Assembly: GCA_002025645.1 (NCBI GenBank)
Contig: CP018783.1
Location: 992,001 to 1,056,000, forward strand
Direction of reading: 5' to 3'
Origin: Curtobacterium pusillum
GTDB taxonomy: Bacteria; Actinomycetota; Actinomycetes; Actinomycetales; Microbacteriaceae
Length of the DNA stretch: 64,000 nucleotides
Shown: one piece after another, positions 7,763 through 17,168 of the stretch
Position numbering within the stretch: position 1 is the first letter of the stretch
How the letters are laid out: each line of letters begins with the position of its first letter
Translations under genes and position numbers: made by a program
Notes under the pieces: model-generated
Databases searched by the model: none
Seen by the model: only the letters and a program-made list of their open reading frames with translations
What the model was told of the DNA's origin: nothing

Positions 7763-10652
7763 GCGCGGCGCGGCCGGACCGGATCGGCGGACGCGCGTCG
7801 CGCTCTGGCTGCGACGTCCGGGCAGCTGGGTCGAGATCGCCGCGTGGGCGGCCCTCGCCGCGTTCGTGGTCTGGACCATCGGCCCGGCGCTCATCGGGCA
7901 CGGAACGTTCCTCAACACCGGGCTGCTGACCCGCTACACGCCGTGGGGCGAGTCGCTCCGCTCGATGGCGAACTCGACCAACATCCTCAACAGCGACACG
8001 ATCGACACCGTCGCCCCGCAGACCTCGCTGCTGACCCGTCTGGCGCACGAGGGTGTGTTCGCAGCCTGGAACCCGTACGTCGCCGGTGGCGCCGAGCTCG
8101 GTGGCATCCCGGACTCCGGCGCCTGGTCGCCACTCTCCCTCCCGTGGTGGATCCTGCCCCTCGCGTACGCACCCGGTGTGGTGAAGCTGCTCGAGATCGT
8201 CGTCGTCACCGTCGGCATGTCGCTCCTGCTCCGCCGCTGGGGCGTTCCGCGCGCCGGCTGGGCGGTCGCCGCCCTCGTCTACTCGTCGTGCGGCTTCATG
8301 GTCGCGTGGTCGAACTGGCCGCAGACCCGCGTCGCGGCCTTCATCCCGCTCCTGTTCTGGGCCATCGACCGCGCAGCGGTGGAGCTCCGCGCCCGCGACG
8401 TCATCGCCGTGGCCGTGCCGGTCGCCTCCATGCTGCTCGGCGGGTTCCCCGCGATCGTCGGCTACGCGCTGTTCATCGGCGGCCTGTTCTTCCTGGCGCG
8501 GACGATCGTCGCGCACCGCCGCTGGCTGCCCGTGGTCCTGAGCGGGGTGATCGCGATCGGTGGGATCCTGTTCGGCGTGCTGTTGTCCGCCTGGCAGCTC
8601 GTGCCGTTCGCGATCAACGCGACGAGCCTCGTCGACTTCAGCGGCCGTGGCCAGAGCGGCCCGAACGGGCTCGGGACGCCGCCGCTCGTCAGCGCATGGG
8701 TGCCGGACATCTCGTTCCTGCAGAGCACCGGGGCCGCCTGGGGCATCCGCAACCCCGTCGAGGAGTACTCGTACCTCGGCATCGCGGCCGTCGTGCTCAT
8801 CGCGGCAGCGGTCCTCATCCGACCGGCCGGTGCCGTCGGCGGTCCGGGCGACGACCTCGTCCGTCGTCGCACGCACGGCGTCGTGGCGATCACGGCCGCG
8901 CTGCTCGCCCTCGCCGTGGTCATCGTCTACCTCGGCGGCCCGGTCCTGTCGGCCGTCCGTGAGCTGCCCGTCTTCGACAGCAACCCCATCGGCCGTGCCC
9001 GCGTCGCCGTGCTGTTCCTGGCCGCCGTGATGGCCGGCGTCGGGTTCGGACGCCTCGCACAGCCGGAGAACCTGCGCGACGAGCTCGTGCGGTTCCGCGC
9101 CGCGGGTCCGCTGCGTCGCACCGGGCGCATCCTCGCCGTCGCCGCCGTGCTGTTCGTCGCCGTCGGTGTCGGGCTGCAGACGCTCCTCGCGCTCGACCCC
9201 GTGCCCGAGCAGTACGTCCACCGGACGAAGCTCGAGCTGCTCGCGGTCGGGGTCCTCGGCGTGGTCACCGTGGTCCTCGTCGCCGTCGTCTGGCTGTTCC
9301 GGTCGCGGGTGTGGGCCACCGTCGCGTCCATCGGCGTCATCGCGCTCGTCGCCGTACCGGCCGTCGTCGCCACGCAGCCCTGGTGGCCGATCGCGTCGAC
9401 CTCGACGTTCTACCCGACCACCCCGGCCGTCAAGTACCTCGAGGAGCACGTCTCCGACCAGGACCGGTACGCCACGACCGGCAGCGCCATGCTCCCCGGA
9501 TCGTCGTCGTACTTCCGGATCCGCGAGACGACCGGGCACGCGTTCCAGACGAGCGAGTGGAAGGACCTGATGCGGGCGGTCGACCCGGACACGTACCCGA
9601 CCGCCACGTACCTGTCCTTCGAGCCGAACCGCATCCCCGAGCTCGTCGACTCCGGCATCCTCGACCGGGTCAGCACGAAGTACCTCGTCGCGGACCCCTC
9701 GGCACCGCTCGCGGGCACGGCCGAGGCCGGTGCGGCGCAGACGAAGTGGGCGGACCTCACCGACGACGACCCGTCGGTCGAGTCGGCCAGCCACACGGGC
9801 CCCGTGAACGGCATCACCTTCACCGGTCCACCAGCCCCGACGACCTCCGCGAACGGGATGACGCTCACCGTGGCCGTCGTCGAGGACGGTTCCGGCGCGA
9901 CCCTGGCGAGCACCAGCAGCTGGGTGCCCGGCCTCGGCGGCCCCCGGAACGTCGCGCTGCAGGGCTCGACGATCCCGGCGTCCACGTCGTGGCACGTCCG
10001 GATCACGGTGACGGGGCAGGACAAGCTCGTCCCGATCGGCACGGACGACTCCGGTCACGCCGTGATGAGCCTGACACGGCCCGACGCGGGTGACGGGGTG
10101 ACCGTGGTGCACACCGGCGACGCCACGATCTACGAGCGCAGCGGTGCCGTGGACCGCGTGCGGTGGGCGTCCGACCAGGTCGTCGAACGCACCGGGACCG
10201 CACGGGTTCGGGCACTCGAGGACCAGTCGTTGCCCGACGACACCGTCGTGCTCAGCGCGCCCACGGAGCACACCGCCGACCCGGACGGGACCGCACGCAT
10301 CACCCTGCAGGGCGACGACGTGAACAGCACCGTCGCGAAGGTCGACGCGACCGCAGGCGGCTGGGTCGTCGTCTCCGACTCGCTGCAGCGCCCGGGTTGG
10401 ACGGCGACCGTCGACGGCGCGGCGACGAAACTGGTCGCGGCGGACGACGCCGGCGGAGCCGTGTGGGTCCCCGCCGGGAGCCACACGGTCGAGCTGCGGT
10501 ACGCCGTGCCCGGCGCCACGACCGGAGCGCTGCTCAGCGGTGCGAGCGTGGTGATCGCGGTGCTCGTGACCGTCCTCGTCACCGTGTTCACCCGACGTCG
10601 GCGGAAGCGTGTGCGCGGCGCCGGACAGGAAGCGTCCGCGCCGACGCCCTAG
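7752..10652 (+). CDS. YfhO-like multi-spanning membrane protein (probable membrane glycosyltransferase)
   Basis: A 966-residue integral membrane protein whose ATG lies inside the end of the upstream GT2 gene. Residues 1-550 contain about a dozen hydrophobic helices in a GT-C-like arrangement; the extracytoplasmic loop RYTPWGESLRS near residue 60 is of the kind seen in this family. A long soluble domain (about residues 560-860) is followed by a Gly/Trp-rich segment, PGWTATVDGAATKLV, and WVPAGSHTVELRYAVPG, a signature of YfhO (PF09586) proteins, then a final TM helix. YfhO proteins glycosylate lipoteichoic acid using a polyprenyl-phosphate sugar, which fits the GtrB-like neighbour. The precise substrate is not deducible. 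Confidence 0.75.
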   Translation: MATERGAAGPDRRTRVALWLRRPGSWVEIAAWAALAAFVVWTIGPALIGHGTFLNTGLLTRYTPWGESLRSMANSTNILNSDTIDTVAPQTSLLTRLAHEGVFAAWNPYVAGGAELGGIPDSGAWSPLSLPWWILPLAYAPGVVKLLEIVVVTVGMSLLLRRWGVPRAGWAVAALVYSSCGFMVAWSNWPQTRVAAFIPLLFWAIDRAAVELRARDVIAVAVPVASMLLGGFPAIVGYALFIGGLFFLARTIVAHRRWLPVVLSGVIAIGGILFGVLLSAWQLVPFAINATSLVDFSGRGQSGPNGLGTPPLVSAWVPDISFLQSTGAAWGIRNPVEEYSYLGIAAVVLIAAAVLIRPAGAVGGPGDDLVRRRTHGVVAITAALLALAVVIVYLGGPVLSAVRELPVFDSNPIGRARVAVLFLAAVMAGVGFGRLAQPENLRDELVRFRAAGPLRRTGRILAVAAVLFVAVGVGLQTLLALDPVPEQYVHRTKLELLAVGVLGVVTVVLVAVVWLFRSRVWATVASIGVIALVAVPAVVATQPWWPIASTSTFYPTTPAVKYLEEHVSDQDRYATTGSAMLPGSSSYFRIRETTGHAFQTSEWKDLMRAVDPDTYPTATYLSFEPNRIPELVDSGILDRVSTKYLVADPSAPLAGTAEAGAAQTKWADLTDDDPSVESASHTGPVNGITFTGPPAPTTSANGMTLTVAVVEDGSGATLASTSSWVPGLGGPRNVALQGSTIPASTSWHVRITVTGQDKLVPIGTDDSGHAVMSLTRPDAGDGVTVVHTGDATIYERSGAVDRVRWASDQVVERTGTARVRALEDQSLPDDTVVLSAPTEHTADPDGTARITLQGDDVNSTVAKVDATAGGWVVVSDSLQRPGWTATVDGAATKLVAADDAGGAVWVPAGSHTVELRYAVPGATTGALLSGASVVIAVLVTVLVTVFTRRRRKRVRGAGQEASAPTP

Positions 10653-10701
10653 TATCGTCAATCGATCCAACGTCACCGACTCCGAAAAGGAACCAGACCT
10701 C

Positions 10702-11688
10702 GTGAAGATCCTCGTCACCGGCGGAGCCGGCTTCATCGGCTCGAACTTCGTCCGACGCACCCTGCAGGACGCGTACCCCGGTCTCGAGGGCGCCGAGGTC
10801 GTCGTCTACGACGCGCTGACCTACTCGGGCAACCTCGAGAACCTCGCGCCGGTGGCGGACTCGCCGCGGTACACCTTCGTGCAGGGCGACATCCGCGACG
10901 CCGAGAAGCTCGACGAGGTCATCCCGGGCGTCGACGCGATCGTGCACTTCGCCGCCGAGTCCCACGTCGACCGTTCGGTGCGCGACTCCGGCATCTTCGT
11001 CGAGACCAACGTCGTCGGCACGCAGCGCCTCCTCGACGCGGCGCTCCGCCACGGCACCGAACGCTTCGTGCACGTCTCCACCGACGAGGTCTACGGCTCG
11101 ATCAGCGAGGGCTCGTGGGACGAGGAGCGCCCGCTCGAGCCGAACTCCCCGTACTCGGCGTCGAAGGCCGGCAGCGACCTGCTCGCCCGCAGCTACCACC
11201 GGACGCACGGCCTGAACCTCTCGATCACGCGCTGCTCGAACAACTACGGGCCGTACCACTTCCCCGAGAAGGTCATCCCGCTCTTCGTCACGAACCTCAT
11301 CGACGACAAGCACGTCCCGCTCTACGGCGAGGGCAACAACATCCGCGACTGGCTGCACGTCGACGACCACACGCGCGGCATCGCGCTCGTCCTGACCAAG
11401 GGTCGCGCGGGCGAGATCTACAACATCGGTGGCGGCACCGAGCTGACGAACAAGGAGCTGACCCAGCTCCTGCTCGACGCGACCGGCAAGGACTGGTCGT
11501 TCGTCGACCGCGTCGCCGACCGCCTCGGCCACGACCTCCGCTACTCGGTCGACATCTCGAAGATCCAGGCCGAGCTCGGCTACGAGCCGCAGGTCCCCTT
11601 CGAGCAGGGTCTCGCCGACGTCGTGCAGTGGTACCGCGACAACCGCTCGTGGTGGGAGCCCCTCAAGGAGCGCGCCGCGCTCTCCTGA
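10702..11688 (+). CDS. rmlB: dTDP-glucose 4,6-dehydratase
   Basis: Second step of dTDP-rhamnose synthesis. An extended SDR of 328 residues, with the NAD-binding motif TGGAGFIGSNF at residues 6-16, the active-site segment STDEVYGS, and the catalytic YxxxK in SPYSASKAGSD near residue 151. NNYGPYHFPEKVIPLF and NIRDWLHVDDHTRG are RmlB signatures. GTG 10702 is selected because AAAGGAA lies 9 bases upstream and it starts directly at the Rossmann strand; the longer in-frame extension reaches into the previous gene. TAGTAT at 10651-10656 could be the -10 element. rmlD follows 44 bases later. Confidence 0.96.
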   Translation: MKILVTGGAGFIGSNFVRRTLQDAYPGLEGAEVVVYDALTYSGNLENLAPVADSPRYTFVQGDIRDAEKLDEVIPGVDAIVHFAAESHVDRSVRDSGIFVETNVVGTQRLLDAALRHGTERFVHVSTDEVYGSISEGSWDEERPLEPNSPYSASKAGSDLLARSYHRTHGLNLSITRCSNNYGPYHFPEKVIPLFVTNLIDDKHVPLYGEGNNIRDWLHVDDHTRGIALVLTKGRAGEIYNIGGGTELTNKELTQLLLDATGKDWSFVDRVADRLGHDLRYSVDISKIQAELGYEPQVPFEQGLADVVQWYRDNRSWWEPLKERAALS

Positions 11689-11732
11689 GCGCACGCCACC
11701 CCACCGACCGACCTCGACACGGGAGCGACACC

Positions 11733-12584
11733 ATGACCCGGTACCTCATCACCGGCGCGGCCGGCATGCTCGGACACGACCTCCAGCAGGCACTCGCCGA
11801 CCGTGACGTCACGGCTCGCTCCCGTGCCGACCTCGACATCACCGACCCGGACGCCGTCGAGGCCGCGGTCGCCGGGCACGACGTCGTGATCAACTCGGCG
11901 GCGTACACGAAGGTGGACGACGCGGAGACCCACGAGGACGACGCCCACGCCGTCAACGCGACCGGCCCGGAGCTGCTCGCGGCGGCGGCCGTGCGGCACG
12001 GCGCGAAGCTCGTGACGATCTCGACGGACTACGTCTTCGACGGCAACGGCACCGCCCCGTACGCCGAGGACGCCCCGACCGACCCGATCAACGCCTACGG
12101 CCGCAGCAAGGCAGCAGGCGAGGCCCTCGTCCGGCAGATCGCCCCCGACTCGTCGTACGTCGTGCGCACCGCGTGGATCTACGGCGCGCACGGGCCGAAC
12201 TTCGCGGCCACGATGCTCCGGCTGGCCGCGACCCACGAGACCGTGAGCGTCGTGACCGACCAGGTCGGCCAGCCGACGTGGACCGGTGACCTCGCGGCCC
12301 GCATCGTCGAGCTCCTCGACGCGGACGCCCCGGCCGGCATCTACCACGGGACGAACTCCGGGCAGGGCTCCTGGTACGACTTCACGCGGGCGATCTTCGC
12401 CGAGAACGGTCTCGACCCCGAGCGTGTCCTGCCGACCGACAGCGCGGCGTTCGTCCGCCCGGCACCGCGCCCGGCGTACAGCGTCCTCGGCCACGACGCC
12501 TGGTCACGCGCCGGTCTGACGCCGATGCGCGACTGGCACGAGGCACTCCACGCCGCGACGGCCGCCGGGGTCTTCGGCGCGTGA
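11733..12584 (+). CDS. rmlD: dTDP-4-dehydrorhamnose reductase
   Basis: Last step of dTDP-L-rhamnose synthesis, NAD(P)H-dependent reduction of dTDP-4-keto-rhamnose. 283 residues of an SDR: TGAAGMLGHDL (cofactor loop, residues 7-17), NSAAYTKVDDAE, STDYVFDGNG, catalytic NAYGRSKAAGE (YxxxK) and VVRTAWIYGAHGPNF. ATG 11733 has GGGAG 7 bases upstream. The reading frame is open upstream into rmlB, but that part is antisense-like shadow. Its stop overlaps the next start by 4 bases (GTGA). Confidence 0.96.
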   Translation: MTRYLITGAAGMLGHDLQQALADRDVTARSRADLDITDPDAVEAAVAGHDVVINSAAYTKVDDAETHEDDAHAVNATGPELLAAAAVRHGAKLVTISTDYVFDGNGTAPYAEDAPTDPINAYGRSKAAGEALVRQIAPDSSYVVRTAWIYGAHGPNFAATMLRLAATHETVSVVTDQVGQPTWTGDLAARIVELLDADAPAGIYHGTNSGQGSWYDFTRAIFAENGLDPERVLPTDSAAFVRPAPRPAYSVLGHDAWSRAGLTPMRDWHEALHAATAAGVFGA

Positions 12585-13546
12585 CGAACCCGACCACCCT
12601 GGTCGTCGGTGCCGGCGGGTTCCTCGGCGGAGCCGTCCTGCGCTCCCTCGACGCGGGAGCCGATGCACCCGTCGCGGTCGCGGCCCGCGTTCCGTGGGAC
12701 GACCAGGACGCCGCCGTGCAGGCACTCGTCGACGCCGTCCGGTCGGTCCGCTCGGGTCCGACCCCGTGGCGGCTGCTGTGGTGTGCAGGGACCGGCGTCG
12801 TCGCCACCGGCGCGCACGTCTTCGAGCAGGAACGGCGACTCATCGGGCGGGTGCTCGACGCGACCCGAGCGGACGACTCCGCCCCGGGCACCGTGTTCTT
12901 CGCGTCCTCCGCGGGTGCGGTCTACGCGGGGAGCGATGCTCCCCCGTTCGACGAGGACACCGAACCGGCACCACTCGCACCGTACGGGCACGCGAAGCTC
13001 GCCGAGGAGCAGCAGTTCCGGGACTGGGCGGAGCACACCGGCAGCCGACTCGTGGTCGGTCGCATCTCGAACCTGTACGGCCCCGGCGCGAACCTCCGGA
13101 AGCCGCAGGGACTCGTGTCCCAGCTCACCCTGGCCCACCTCGAGGGCCGTCCGTCGTCGATCTACGTCCCGATGACGACCACGCGGGACTACCTCTACAT
13201 CGACGACGCGGTGGCGATGGTGCTGCAGACGCTCGACCTCGTCGAGCGTCAGGACGCCGCCGCCGACCCGGTGACCAAGATCCTCGCCTCCGGCCAACCC
13301 GCCACGATCGCGGACGTCATCGCCGCCGTCGAGGAAGCGCTCGGCGAGGACCTCGACGTCGTGCACGGCGTGGATCCCTCCGCGACCTTCCACGGCCTGG
13401 ACCTCCGGATGCGGTCCGCGGTCCTGCCCGAGATCGACGACCGGTCCTTCGTGCCGTTCCGGCAGGGGGTTCGCCGCACGGTCCAGGCGATGCGCTCGGG
13501 CCGCCCGGACGCCGCCGCTCACGGGTCGCCGGACACCCAGCAGTAG
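12581..13546 (+). CDS. NAD-dependent epimerase/dehydratase (SDR) of sugar-nucleotide type
   Basis: A 321-residue extended SDR translationally coupled to rmlD through a GTGA overlap. It has the cofactor loop VGAGGFLGGAVL (residues 8-19), FFASSAGAVYAGS, and the catalytic YxxxK in APYGHAKLAEEQ, followed by GRISNLYGPGANLRKPQGL, all consistent with nucleotide-sugar epimerases or dehydratases. The substrate cannot be read from sequence; location suggests a modified hexose for the same polysaccharide. Its stop codon is part of the -10 box for the next gene. Confidence 0.8.
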   Translation: MTNPTTLVVGAGGFLGGAVLRSLDAGADAPVAVAARVPWDDQDAAVQALVDAVRSVRSGPTPWRLLWCAGTGVVATGAHVFEQERRLIGRVLDATRADDSAPGTVFFASSAGAVYAGSDAPPFDEDTEPAPLAPYGHAKLAEEQQFRDWAEHTGSRLVVGRISNLYGPGANLRKPQGLVSQLTLAHLEGRPSSIYVPMTTTRDYLYIDDAVAMVLQTLDLVERQDAAADPVTKILASGQPATIADVIAAVEEALGEDLDVVHGVDPSATFHGLDLRMRSAVLPEIDDRSFVPFRQGVRRTVQAMRSGRPDAAAHGSPDTQQ

Positions 13547-13549
13547 GAT
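13544..13549 (+). promoter_or_regulatory. -10 box of leaderless acyltransferase promoter
   Basis: TAGGAT, whose TAG is also the stop codon of the upstream SDR gene, lies exactly 6 bases before the ATG at 13556. There is no ribosome-binding site, so the acyltransferase probably has its own leaderless transcript besides read-through. Confidence 0.5.
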
Positions 13550-13555
13550 CGGCCC

Positions 13556-14713
13556 ATGCGTGATCGCCCCGCGGGCCGCATCGGCTCCCTGGACGGACTC
13601 CGTGGCGTCGCCGCGGCCGTCGTCCTGGTCCACCACGCCCTGCTCGTCGTCCCGACGCTCTCTGCCGGCAACAACGGCCAGCCGATCCCCGCGAACCGTG
13701 CCTGGTTGGTCGACAGCCCGCTGCACGTGTTCTGGGCCGGTGGGGAAGCGGTCTTCGTCTTCTTCGTGCTGAGCGGTTTCGTGCTGACCCTCCCGGCGCT
13801 GCGGCGCCGGCAGGACTGGGTCGCGTACTACCCGAGCCGGCTCCTGCGGCTCTACGTGCCCGTCATCGCCTCGGTCGCGCTCGCCCTCGTCTGGTTCCTC
13901 CTGGTGCCGCGGGTCCCGTCCCCCGGCGCGTCCGGCTGGCTGCTGCGACACGTCGAGCCGCTCACCGCCGGCGGCCTGGTCGGGGACGTCACGCTGCTCT
14001 CGCCGACACGGCTCAACAGCCCACTGTGGTCGCTGACGTGGGAGGTCGCGTTCTCGCTCCTGCTCCCCCTGTTCGTCCTCATCGCGAAGGCGACGCACCG
14101 GGTCTGGTGGGTCACGGTCCTCGCGGCGCTCCTGCTCTCCGGGCTCGGCAGGCAGTTCCACGAGGACTGGCTGATGTACCTGCCGATGTTCCTCCTCGGG
14201 TCCGCCCTCGCCGCCGGGTGGGAGCGCATCCCGGAGATCCGGCGGGGCACCGGTTGGGTCCTCGCCGTCCTGGCGGTGCTCGGCATCACGTTCGAGTGGT
14301 GGGTGCCGCGGTCGATGGTCGGCATCCACGTCCCGATCGTGGTCGTCGCCTCGGCCGGGCTCATCGTGCTCCTGTGCGGCAAGTGGCTCCCCGCCGAGCG
14401 CCTGATGCTGGGGCGCGTGCCCCGGACCCTCGGCCGGCTGTCGTTCAGCCTGTACCTGGTGCACGAGCCGATCACGGTCTCCGTCGGCCTGTTGCTGCCG
14501 ACGTCCCTGCCGTGGCTCACGCCGTTCATCGCGATCCCCGTCGCGATCGTCGTGGCCGGGCTCTTCGCCCGCCTGGTCGAGCTGCCCGCGCACCGTCTCG
14601 CGAAACGCGTCGCCAAGTCGATCACGGTGCGCCGAGCGCGGGTCGGCTCGGCGAGCACGCGCCCGGCGGGCGCCGCGTCGCCGCTCGCCGACGACGACCG
14701 CACCGCTGCGTGA
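13556..14713 (+). CDS. Acyltransferase 3 family (OafA/YrhL-like) membrane protein
   Basis: A 385-residue integral membrane O-acyltransferase that probably acetylates or acylates a surface sugar. The family signature is visible near the N-terminus: SLDGLRGVAAAVVLVHHAL, where the His pair is the usual catalytic site of AT3 proteins. About ten hydrophobic helices follow; FVFFVLSGFVLTLP and SPLWSLTWEVAFSLLLPLF are typical internal motifs. The C-terminal 35 residues are charged and probably cytoplasmic. ATG start with a leaderless promoter. Converges with the glycosyltransferase at 14848-16026 across a perfect palindrome. Confidence 0.88.
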   Translation: MRDRPAGRIGSLDGLRGVAAAVVLVHHALLVVPTLSAGNNGQPIPANRAWLVDSPLHVFWAGGEAVFVFFVLSGFVLTLPALRRRQDWVAYYPSRLLRLYVPVIASVALALVWFLLVPRVPSPGASGWLLRHVEPLTAGGLVGDVTLLSPTRLNSPLWSLTWEVAFSLLLPLFVLIAKATHRVWWVTVLAALLLSGLGRQFHEDWLMYLPMFLLGSALAAGWERIPEIRRGTGWVLAVLAVLGITFEWWVPRSMVGIHVPIVVVASAGLIVLLCGKWLPAERLMLGRVPRTLGRLSFSLYLVHEPITVSVGLLLPTSLPWLTPFIAIPVAIVVAGLFARLVELPAHRLAKRVAKSITVRRARVGSASTRPAGAASPLADDDRTAA

Positions 14714-14802
14714 GCGTCCGCGCACGCTGACGAGCGATGCGCACGGTGCACGGTGCGCACCGGTCGGGGACGTGCGCACACGTCGTGGACTGCGCACGCA
14801 TG

Positions 14803-14844
14803 GGCCTGGAGGCGCGTGGCGGCGCCGCCACGCGCCTCCAGGCC
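14803..14844. terminator. Perfect 42-bp palindrome: bidirectional terminator and dispersed-repeat copy
   Basis: Two 21-base arms meet with no spacer (left arm starts GGCCTGGAGGCGCG, right arm ends CGCGCCTCCAGGCC). It sits between two convergent genes, and its right end is 4 bases from the end of the minus-strand gene. There is no T-tract, common for actinobacterial terminators. Related sequences occur at 30252-30289 and 35383-35423. Confidence 0.7.
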
Positions 14845-14847
14845 GCC

Positions 14848-16026
14848 TCAGCGCCGCGCAGCCGCCAGCAGCTCGCGGTAGCGGTCGCCGACGGCGTCCA
14901 CCGTGTGCGCGGCCGCGGTCTGCGCAGCAGCGACGCCCAGTCGCGTCGCCAGCGCCGGGTCGGCGAGGAGGCGGTCGACGGCGGCCGAGAGGCCGCCGGC
15001 GTCCCCCGGCTCGACGAGGAGCCCGTTCACGCCGTCCTCGATGACGTCGACGATGCCGGGCACCGCGGACGCGACGATCGCACACCCGGCGGACATCGCC
15101 TCGAGCAGCGCGACCGGCAGGCCGTCCCGGTCGCCGTTGGCTGCGGGCACGGACGGGTAGAGCGCGATCGAGGCCTTCGCGTACTCGGACGCCAGGTCCT
15201 CCTTCCCGCGTGCCCCGAGGAACGTGACCACGGACCCCGCCCGCGCCTCGAGCTGCGCCCGGAGCGGACCGTCACCGACGACGGCGACCTCGGCCGGTCG
15301 CTCGACCATCCGGTCGAGTGCGTCGAGGAGGACGATGGCGCCCTTCTTCTCGACGAGGCGTCCGACGAACAGCACGCGCCCGGGCACCCGGGTCTCGCGC
15401 TCGACGGCCCGGGTGATCGGGTCCAGGTCGACGCCCATCGGCACGACGTGCACCTGCTCGTCACGGGCGCCGAGCTTGCCGAGTTCGCGCGCCATGTCCG
15501 TGCTCATGCAGGTCACCGACGCGGCGCTCCGGATGACGGACCGCTTGACGGCCTGGAGGAGCGGGTTGCGCAACGCGTACAGGTCGCCACCCAGCGTGGT
15601 CACGACGCGCGGCAGGTCCCCGAGGACGAGCTGGCCGACGGCGCCCTGCGGGATGATCCAGTGCAGCAGGGCGACGTCCGGCTGCGAGCGACGGCGCTCA
15701 CGGCGGAGCGCGGCGGCCATCGACACGAAGAAGAACGGGACCTGCAGCCAGCGGGACTTCTTCGCCTTGAGGTTGTCCACGATCGCGCCGTCGGCGAGGT
15801 CGCGCCAGCGCGCCGGGAAGTACCCGTAGCGCCGGACCTCGACGTCACCGATCCGCTGTTCGGCACGGGCGCCCTTGGTCATCGGCGCGACGACGACCAC
15901 GCGGTACTCGTCCGACAGTGCCAGCGCGAGGTCGAGCACGAAGCCCGGGGTGCCGTCACCGGCCTCGGCCGGGAAGGTCGACGCGGCGACGAGGAGGGTC
16001 GGACGGAGATCCGGATCGGGTCGCAT
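14848..16026 (-). CDS. GT4 family glycosyltransferase
   Basis: A GT-B retaining glycosyltransferase of 392 residues. The N-terminal half starts TLLVAASTFPAEAGDGTPGFVLDLA; the donor half has VLFVGRLVEKKGAIVLLDAL, SEYAKASIALYPSVPA and EAMSAGCAIVASAVPGIVDVIEDGVNG (the EX7E-type region). ATG 16026 has AGGGAG 9 bases upstream. Divergent from the YbhN-like gene with only 29 bases between starts. Sugar donor unknown. Confidence 0.83.
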   Translation of the reverse strand: MRPDPDLRPTLLVAASTFPAEAGDGTPGFVLDLALALSDEYRVVVVAPMTKGARAEQRIGDVEVRRYGYFPARWRDLADGAIVDNLKAKKSRWLQVPFFFVSMAAALRRERRRSQPDVALLHWIIPQGAVGQLVLGDLPRVVTTLGGDLYALRNPLLQAVKRSVIRSAASVTCMSTDMARELGKLGARDEQVHVVPMGVDLDPITRAVERETRVPGRVLFVGRLVEKKGAIVLLDALDRMVERPAEVAVVGDGPLRAQLEARAGSVVTFLGARGKEDLASEYAKASIALYPSVPAANGDRDGLPVALLEAMSAGCAIVASAVPGIVDVIEDGVNGLLVEPGDAGGLSAAVDRLLADPALATRLGVAAAQTAAAHTVDAVGDRYRELLAAARR

Positions 16027-16055
16027 CCAGCGCGCTCCCTTAGAGTTGTCGGTCG

Positions 16056-17111
16056 ATGGACGCTGAACAGCCTACGGGGTCGACCACGGGGTCCCCGGAC
16101 CCGCTCGACACCTCCGCCGACGCCGTGACGGGAGCCGCGCCGACGACCGGTCGGCGGGCACGTGTGCTCACCATCGTGAAGTGGGCGGCGGCCGTCGTGG
16201 CCGTCGCGTTCCTCGTGTGGAGCATCGCGAAGCAGTGGGACAAGATCGTCCGCGACTTCGCGAGTCTCGACGTCGCGACGGTCACCGTGGGCATCGTCTT
16301 CACGCTCGTCGCGCTCGTCGCCAACATGCTCTCGTGGCGCGCGATGATGGCCGCCAGCGGGTACCGCGTCCGCCTGGCCGCGGCGTCCTCGATCTTCTTC
16401 GTCGGGCAGCTCGGCAAGTACATCCCCGGCGGCGTGTGGTCGATCGCCGCCCAGGCCGAACTCGGGCGCGCGCACGGCCTGCAGCGCACCGGCAGCGCCG
16501 TCGCCGCGCTCGCCTCCATGCTCGTGAGCATGGTCACAGCCGCGATCGTCGGCATCGTCGCGGTCCTGCTGGCCTCGTCGACCGGGTTCGCGACGTTCTG
16601 GTGGCTCATCCCGGTGATCGTCGTGGGCCTGGTCTGCCTGACCCCGCCGGTGCTCGGTCGGCTCATCGCGATCGCGTTCCGGGTGCTCCGACGACCCGCG
16701 CAGGACACCACCCTGACGTGGTCGGGCACCGTGATGTCGCTCGTCTGGTCGCTCGTGATGTGGGTGGCGTACGGCGTGCAGGCGACCGTGGTCCTCCGGG
16801 CCTTCGGCGCCGACTCCCCCGCGCTCTTCCCGGTGGCCGTCGGCGCGTACGCGGTGGCGTGGCTCGTGGGCTTCGTCGTCGTCATCGCGCCCGCCGGCAT
16901 CGGCCCTCGTGAGGGCATCCTGGTCCTGCTCCTGGGCAGCGTCGCGGGTGGTTCCGCTCCCCTCGCCCTCGCGGTCATCAGCCGCGTCTTCATGACCATC
17001 GGCGACGTCGTCCTCGCCGGCGTCGGGGCAGTCCTCGCCACGCGGCACCGTCGGGTGACCGCCGCTTCCGCGCCCCGGCCGGGCACCCCGGTTCCTCCCC
17101 GAGCGGACTGA
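16056..17111 (+). CDS. YbhN/LPG-synthase-TM-like membrane protein (PF03706)
   Basis: A 351-residue membrane protein with about eight TM helices after a 35-residue Ser/Thr/Pro-rich cytoplasmic tail. SSIFFVGQLGKYIPGGVWSI and APAGIGPREGILVLLLG are characteristic of the lysylphosphatidylglycerol synthase transmembrane / AglD2 family, members of which accompany polysaccharide assembly or act as lipid flippases. No catalytic LPG-synthase domain is present. TAGAGT at 16041-16046 ends 9 bases before the ATG, so the leader, if any, is a few bases. Role in glycan assembly is inferred from neighbours. Confidence 0.75.
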   Translation: MDAEQPTGSTTGSPDPLDTSADAVTGAAPTTGRRARVLTIVKWAAAVVAVAFLVWSIAKQWDKIVRDFASLDVATVTVGIVFTLVALVANMLSWRAMMAASGYRVRLAAASSIFFVGQLGKYIPGGVWSIAAQAELGRAHGLQRTGSAVAALASMLVSMVTAAIVGIVAVLLASSTGFATFWWLIPVIVVGLVCLTPPVLGRLIAIAFRVLRRPAQDTTLTWSGTVMSLVWSLVMWVAYGVQATVVLRAFGADSPALFPVAVGAYAVAWLVGFVVVIAPAGIGPREGILVLLLGSVAGGSAPLALAVISRVFMTIGDVVLAGVGAVLATRHRRVTAASAPRPGTPVPPRAD

Positions 17112-17168
17112 TATGGTCGGCATCCGACCGCGCAGTGCGCACGGCAGCACCACGAGGAGGCGCACCGC

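Noticed and set aside
7692..10760. A 1022-residue minus-strand open frame opposite the YfhO-like gene
   Set aside because: Composition is Arg/Asp/Gly-rich without motifs; it is antisense to a well-supported membrane protein and reflects high GC.
12341..15085. A 914-residue minus-strand open frame
   Set aside because: Runs antisense through rmlD, the SDR and acyltransferase genes; no family features.
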